From NCBI GenBank assembly GCA_963721385.1, contig CAVRJB010000005.1:62001-126000 (forward strand): DNA of 64,000 bases, written 5' to 3'. This document shows positions 60,293-64,000 of the stretch, piece after piece. This stretch comes from DAOMFB01 sp963721385 (GTDB lineage Bacteria; Acidobacteriota; Thermoanaerobaculia; UBA5066). The first letter of the stretch is position 1; each line of letters begins with the position of its first letter. The notes beneath the pieces are model-generated. The model did no database searches and was not told the origin of the DNA. It saw only the letters and a program-made list of their open reading frames with translations. A program made the translations under genes and the position numbers.

Positions 60293-62378
60293 CCTCGACG
60301 ACTTCGGCCTTCCGGGACTTGGCGTGTTCGGCGATGAGCTTCTCCTGGATGGGGCGCGGGACCTCTTCGTAGTGGCCCATCTCCATCGTGAAGGCGCCGC
60401 GGCCCTGCGTGATGGAGCGGAGGACCGGAGCATAGGAGATCATCTCCGCGAGCGGCACCTCGGCCTTGATGACGGCCTCGTCGCCCTCCGTCTCCATCCC
60501 TGCCGGGCGGCCGCGGCGGCTCGTCAGGTCGCCCATCAGATCGCCCATGTACTCCTGCGGCGCCTGGATGGCGACCTTCATGATCGGCTCGAGGATCGTC
60601 GGCCGCGCCTTCTCCATGGCGTCCTTGTACGCGAGCGAGCCCGCGATCTTGAACGCCATCTCCGAGGAGTCGACGTCGTGGTACTGGCCGTCGTAGACCT
60701 CGACGCGGAAGTCGACCATCGAGAAGCCCGCCAGATAGCCGCGCTTGCGGGCGTCCTGGATCCCCTTCTCGATCGCGGGGATGAAGCCGCGCGGGATGGA
60801 GCCGCCGAACGTGTCGTCGTCGAACTGGAAGTCGGCGCCGCGCGAGAGCGGCTTGATCCGGATCTTGCAGTCCGCGAACTGCCCGTGACCACCCGTCTGC
60901 TTCTTGTGGCGCCCGTGCCCTTCGGCCGCGCGGGTGATCGTCTCGCGGTACGGGACCTTCGGCGGGTGGAGGATGACCTCGACCCCCGACTTCCGCTTCA
61001 TCCGCGCGACGGCGATCTCGACGTGGAGCTGCCCCGCGCCGGAGAGAAGGAACTGGTGCGTGTCGGCGTCGCGCGAGAACTTCAGCGAGGGGTCCTCCTC
61101 GACGAGCTTGTGGATGGCGGTCGAGATCTTGTCCTCGTCCCCCTTCGACTTCGGCTCGATCGCGAAGGAGATGGCCGACTCGGCGAACTCGAAGGGGGCG
61201 AAAGTGAACGGCTTGTCCTTCCCGGAGAGAGAGTCGCCGCTCAGCGTCTCCTTCAATTTCGCGACGCCGCCGATGTCGCCGGCGGGAACCTCGGGGATGA
61301 CCTGCTGCTGCTTCCCGAGCGGCGAGAAGAGGGGCCCGAAGCGCTCCGAGACCTCTCGCGCGGTGTTCACGTAAGTGCCGTCGGGCCGGAACGTCCCGGA
61401 GACGACACGGAAGAGCGTGAGCCGGCCCGCGAAGGGGTCCGAAATCGTCTTGAAGACGAAAGCGGCCGGGGGACCCCCGGCGTCGACGGCGAGGGCCTCA
61501 CTCTTGCCGTCCTTCCCCTTCGCGACGGCCTGGAAGCTGTCGGCCGTCGGGAGGAGGTCGACGATCTCGTCGAGGAGCTTCTCGACGCCGGTCTCGTGGT
61601 TGCCGGCGGCGGTGAAGAGGACCGGGGCAATCCGCCGGGAGCGGATCGCGGCGCGGAGTGCGGGGTGCATCTGCTCTTCCGAGAGGTTTCCCTGGTTGAA
61701 GAAGACCTCCATGAGCTTGTCGTCGCCCTCGGCCACCATCTCGACGAGCGACTCGTGGAGCGAGGCGGCGTCTTTGGCGAATTCCTCGGGGATTGGCCCC
61801 GGCGCCGTCTTCCCGGCATCGTCGGTCAGGGTGCCCTGCATGGAGATCAGGTCGATCACGCCTCGGAACCCTTTCTCCTTGCCGATCGGCGCCTCGGCGG
61901 CCACGCAGACACGGCCGAACTTCTTCTGCAGCTGGTCCATGACCCGCCCGCCGTCGGCGTTCTCGCGGTCCATCCGGTTGACGACGACGAGGCGGGGGAG
62001 GCCCATCTCGTCGGCCACCTTCCAGGCCTTCTCGGTCTGCACCTGAACGCCGGCGACGGCGTCCACGACGAGGATGACCGCGTCTGCGGCGCGCATCCCG
62101 CAGATCATTTCGGAGACGAAGATGCCGTAGCCCGGCGTGTCGATGAGGTTGACCTTCCGCTTCTTCCATTCGAGGGAGGCCACGGCGAGGCCGATCGAGA
62201 TCTTCCGTTCGATTTCCTCGGGATCGAAGTCGGTCGGCGCCGTGCCGTCTTCCACGCGGCCAAAGCGCGGCGTGGCGCCTGCCTCGTGGAGGAGGGCGGA
62301 GACGAGGGTGGTCTTGCCGACGCCGTTGTGTCCGACGAGGGCGACGTTGTGAATCGCGGATGCGGGGAAAACTTTCAT
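60288..62378 (-). CDS. Elongation factor G-like GTPase (EF-G paralogue)
   Basis: A 696-residue translational GTPase with all five EF-G domains. Motifs differ from canonical EF-G: G1 is GHNGVGKTTL rather than GHIDAGKTT, G3 is DTPGYGIF rather than DTPGHVDF, and G4 is NRMDREN. Domain IV has RAAEGHGRHKKQTGGHGQFA and domain V SRRGRPAGMETEGDEAVIKA. These differences place it in the EF-G2/FusA-like paralogue group, whose role is less clear than the main EF-G. On the minus strand a perfect TATAAT lies about 40 bases upstream, with GAGAGGA as a distant Shine-Dalgarno. No ribosomal protein genes are nearby, unlike the main fusA. Confidence 0.9.
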   Translation of the reverse strand: MKVFPASAIHNVALVGHNGVGKTTLVSALLHEAGATPRFGRVEDGTAPTDFDPEEIERKISIGLAVASLEWKKRKVNLIDTPGYGIFVSEMICGMRAADAVILVVDAVAGVQVQTEKAWKVADEMGLPRLVVVNRMDRENADGGRVMDQLQKKFGRVCVAAEAPIGKEKGFRGVIDLISMQGTLTDDAGKTAPGPIPEEFAKDAASLHESLVEMVAEGDDKLMEVFFNQGNLSEEQMHPALRAAIRSRRIAPVLFTAAGNHETGVEKLLDEIVDLLPTADSFQAVAKGKDGKSEALAVDAGGPPAAFVFKTISDPFAGRLTLFRVVSGTFRPDGTYVNTAREVSERFGPLFSPLGKQQQVIPEVPAGDIGGVAKLKETLSGDSLSGKDKPFTFAPFEFAESAISFAIEPKSKGDEDKISTAIHKLVEEDPSLKFSRDADTHQFLLSGAGQLHVEIAVARMKRKSGVEVILHPPKVPYRETITRAAEGHGRHKKQTGGHGQFADCKIRIKPLSRGADFQFDDDTFGGSIPRGFIPAIEKGIQDARKRGYLAGFSMVDFRVEVYDGQYHDVDSSEMAFKIAGSLAYKDAMEKARPTILEPIMKVAIQAPQEYMGDLMGDLTSRRGRPAGMETEGDEAVIKAEVPLAEMISYAPVLRSITQGRGAFTMEMGHYEEVPRPIQEKLIAEHAKSRKAEVVEE

Positions 62379-62419
62379 GTTGTGTCGAATCCTCTCGCGC
62401 GCCTGAGGGGCGAGGGGCG

Positions 62420-62425
62420 ATTATA
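62420..62425 (-). promoter_or_regulatory. Consensus -10 TATAAT for the EF-G paralogue
   Basis: On the minus strand a perfect TATAAT lies 41 bases before the ATG at 62378. No good -35 is visible. It is the best -10 in the window and drives a gene with a normal leader. Confidence 0.55.
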
Positions 62426-62475
62426 GGAAGACCCGCGGCGTCCGGAGAGCCGAAAAGACGCCGAAAAACGGCTGA

Positions 62476-62481
62476 TAGAAT
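62476..62481 (+). promoter_or_regulatory. -10 element TAGAAT for the Ser/Thr kinase
   Basis: TAGAAT lies about 50 bases from the divergent TATAAT. A transcript starting 6-7 bases downstream would begin within the purine-rich stretch GGAGGCGGAGGG (62484-62495). Confidence 0.4.
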
Positions 62482-62501
62482 TCGGAGGCGGAGGGAATCG
62501 G

Positions 62502-64000
62502 ATCACGGTTCCCGGACGTTTCGCGTCCGGGGGAGGGTTTCTGCCGACCGAAGCGGGGTCGTCCTTCACGGGTCTGCCGAAACGATTCGGCCGCTACGAG
62601 GTCGTCCGCGAGCTGGGCAAGGGCGCGATGGGCGTCGTTTACCTCGGGAAGGACCCGGTCATCGGCCGCCTCGTTGCGCTGAAGACCATCCGCGCGGCGG
62701 CCGAGGACGACATCGAGCGGCGAGAGTTCAGCGAGCGATTCCTCCGGGAGGCCCAGGCCGCCGGCACCCTCTCCCACCCGAACATCGTCACCGTCCATGA
62801 CGTGGGGGAGGAGGACGAGACGTCCTTCATCGCCATGGAGTACGTCGAGGGGAAGAACCTCAAGCAGCTGATCCGGGAGAAGGAGCCGCTCTCGTGGGAC
62901 CGGATCTCGGAGATCATCGCCCACGTCGCCGACGCCCTCGACTACGCGCATCGCCGCGGCATCGTTCACCGCGACGTGAAGCCCGCGAACATCATCATCA
63001 CCCCCGACGGCGCGGTGAAGATCACCGACTTCGGCATCGCGAAGATCGAGACCTCGAGCTTGACGGAGACCGGACAGTTTCTCGGGACGCCGAACTACAT
63101 GTCGCCGGAGCAGGTCACGGGCGAGGCGGTGGACGGCCGGAGCGACCTCTTCTCGCTCGGCGTCGTCCTCTACGAGCTCCTGACGAAGAAGAAGCCGTTT
63201 CTCGGCGACAACGTCACCTCGATCTCCTACAAGATCGTCCACGAGGACTACCTGCGGCTCCAGGCCGTCGACGCATCGATCCCGGCCGAGTTCAACTCGA
63301 TCCTCCTCCAGGCGCTCGCCAAGGACCCTGCAGCGCGCTACCAACGCGGGTCGGACTTCGCGCGAGCCCTCTCCGAGTACAAGGCGCGGCAGGCCGAGTA
63401 CGAGATGATCCGCGGCCTCGGGGAGATGGTCGCGCAGGCCGAGCGCCTGGGCCCCGTGGCGCCGGTGGAGGCGCCGCCTTCCGCGTCGCCAGGGCCCGAG
63501 GGGCCCGCGAAGCCTCCGGGACCGGCCGCGGGGGCGGGGCCGCCGGCGCTCGCGTCGCTGACGCGGCAGCAGCGCGACGACCTGAACCCGCAGCTCGCGG
63601 TCTCGGCGCCGAAGGCCGACCTCGACTCGTCCATCCCGGACTGGAGTCTCGACACGGACGCCATGAAAAAGCCGGTCCTTCGCGAGACGGTGCCTTCCTC
63701 GCCTGGAACGCTGATCTCCGATCCCGGCGTCTCGAAGGGCGAGTCCGCTCCCGCCGCCGCGCCCGCGGTCCCCGTCACCCCTTCGGCGTACGCGCAGGCC
63801 GACTTCAAGCCGGACGAAAAGACGCCTCCGCGCCCCCTCGCGGCGGTCCGGGCGGAGCCTCCCGCGACGCTGCGCCCCGTTCCGGCGCTCGATGTCAGCG
63901 GCCCGGTCCGTCCTGCCGAAGTTTCCGGCCCGATCCGCCGGCCCGCTCCCGCGCCGAAGCCCGAAGGGGCGCCGCCAGGTCCGAGACCGCCCGCGCTGCC
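62502..64000 (+). CDS. Hanks-type serine/threonine protein kinase, 3' end outside window
   Basis: A Pkn-type kinase, about 500 residues visible. The glycine loop is GKGAMGVVYLGKD, the ATP lysine is in VALKTI, and the catalytic loop is IVHRDVKPANI. DFG is in ITDFGIAK and the activation segment end is GTPNYMSPEQV. The kinase domain ends near YQRGSDFARALSEYK. A long Pro/Ala/Gly-rich linker follows to the window edge. The frame is open from 62427 (stop at 62424-62426), yet no ATG, GTG or TTG lies before the kinase domain. An in-frame ATC at 62502 stands 6 bases after a strong GGAGGG Shine-Dalgarno; CTG 62541 and ACG 62568 are alternatives. The PP2C at 4928 could oppose it. Confidence 0.88.
   Translation, partial: MTVPGRFASGGGFLPTEAGSSFTGLPKRFGRYEVVRELGKGAMGVVYLGKDPVIGRLVALKTIRAAAEDDIERREFSERFLREAQAAGTLSHPNIVTVHDVGEEDETSFIAMEYVEGKNLKQLIREKEPLSWDRISEIIAHVADALDYAHRRGIVHRDVKPANIIITPDGAVKITDFGIAKIETSSLTETGQFLGTPNYMSPEQVTGEAVDGRSDLFSLGVVLYELLTKKKPFLGDNVTSISYKIVHEDYLRLQAVDASIPAEFNSILLQALAKDPAARYQRGSDFARALSEYKARQAEYEMIRGLGEMVAQAERLGPVAPVEAPPSASPGPEGPAKPPGPAAGAGPPALASLTRQQRDDLNPQLAVSAPKADLDSSIPDWSLDTDAMKKPVLRETVPSSPGTLISDPGVSKGESAPAAAPAVPVTPSAYAQADFKPDEKTPPRPLAAVRAEPPATLRPVPALDVSGPVRPAEVSGPIRRPAPAPKPEGAPPGPRPPAL
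62511..62531 (+). promoter_or_regulatory. Hairpin near the kinase start
   Basis: CCCGGACG and CGTCCGGG form a perfect 8-bp stem with a 5-base loop just after the proposed ATC start. It could stall ribosomes at that codon, or occlude a later start such as CTG 62541. Confidence 0.35.

Overview
The window is very GC-rich, densely coded DNA from a diderm (Gram-negative) bacterium. It carries a lipid A, outer-membrane and lipoprotein-sorting block (lolC, lolD, bamA, skp/ompH, lpxD, fabZ, lpxA), a beta-barrel protein ending in Phe, and a MacAB-type export system. Three further features are common in Acidobacteriota, and a lineage near Thermoanaerobaculia is my best guess: a winged-helix protein fused to PD40 repeats, PATAN/DUF4388 and GGDEF regulators, and a Ser/Thr kinase with a PP2C phosphatase. 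This is an inference from gene content. I see no rRNA, tRNA, CRISPR array, insertion sequence or prophage, and no gene-free stretch longer than about 300 bases.

Layout. 1-1464: end of a trp operon (trpB partial, trpA). 1469-5803: two helical-repeat proteins, a RodZ-like membrane HTH protein, a J-domain/TPR protein and a PP2C phosphatase. 5800-12703: an XPD/DinG-type helicase with an N-terminal nuclease-like domain, dacB, an RsbU/SpoIIE-type phosphatase, a sugar-nucleotide epimerase and a 3-methyladenine glycosylase. 12690-17308: a diguanylate cyclase, a PATAN protein, glutaryl-CoA dehydrogenase and a small coiled-coil protein. 17349-21675: asnS, a small protein/nucleotidyltransferase pair and a wHTH-PD40 sensor. 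21688-28081: accessory envelope genes, many with broken frames (aspartyl protease, lipoprotein, ScyD-like protein, amidase, membrane protein, small secreted protein). 28183-35139: rimO, ribF, a membrane protein, an M16 peptidase pair and a beta-barrel protein. 35226-41115: MacA/MacB-like exporter and a hybrid-input histidine kinase. 41128-48769: MBL hydrolase, threonine aldolase, a secreted metalloprotease operon, ridA, hpt and a large unknown. 48795-60279: lysS-lolC-lolD-clpC-bamA-skp-lpxD-fabZ-lpxA. 60288-64000: an EF-G paralogue divergent from a Ser/Thr kinase that runs off the end.

The strongest signal not explained by the gene list is promoter placement. About eighteen genes have a -10-like hexamer (TAnnnT and close variants) ending only 5-9 bases before the start codon, usually with no Shine-Dalgarno sequence. 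This suggests widespread leaderless or near-leaderless transcripts. A second class of genes has long leaders with a clear Shine-Dalgarno. Several divergent pairs share overlapping -10 elements. Two genes (an M16 peptidase and the terminal kinase) have a good Shine-Dalgarno positioned in front of an in-frame ATC instead of ATG/GTG/TTG.

Reading frames are broken in at least eight otherwise conserved genes by single-base shifts. The spread across housekeeping and accessory genes favours sequence error over gene decay, but raw reads would be needed to decide.
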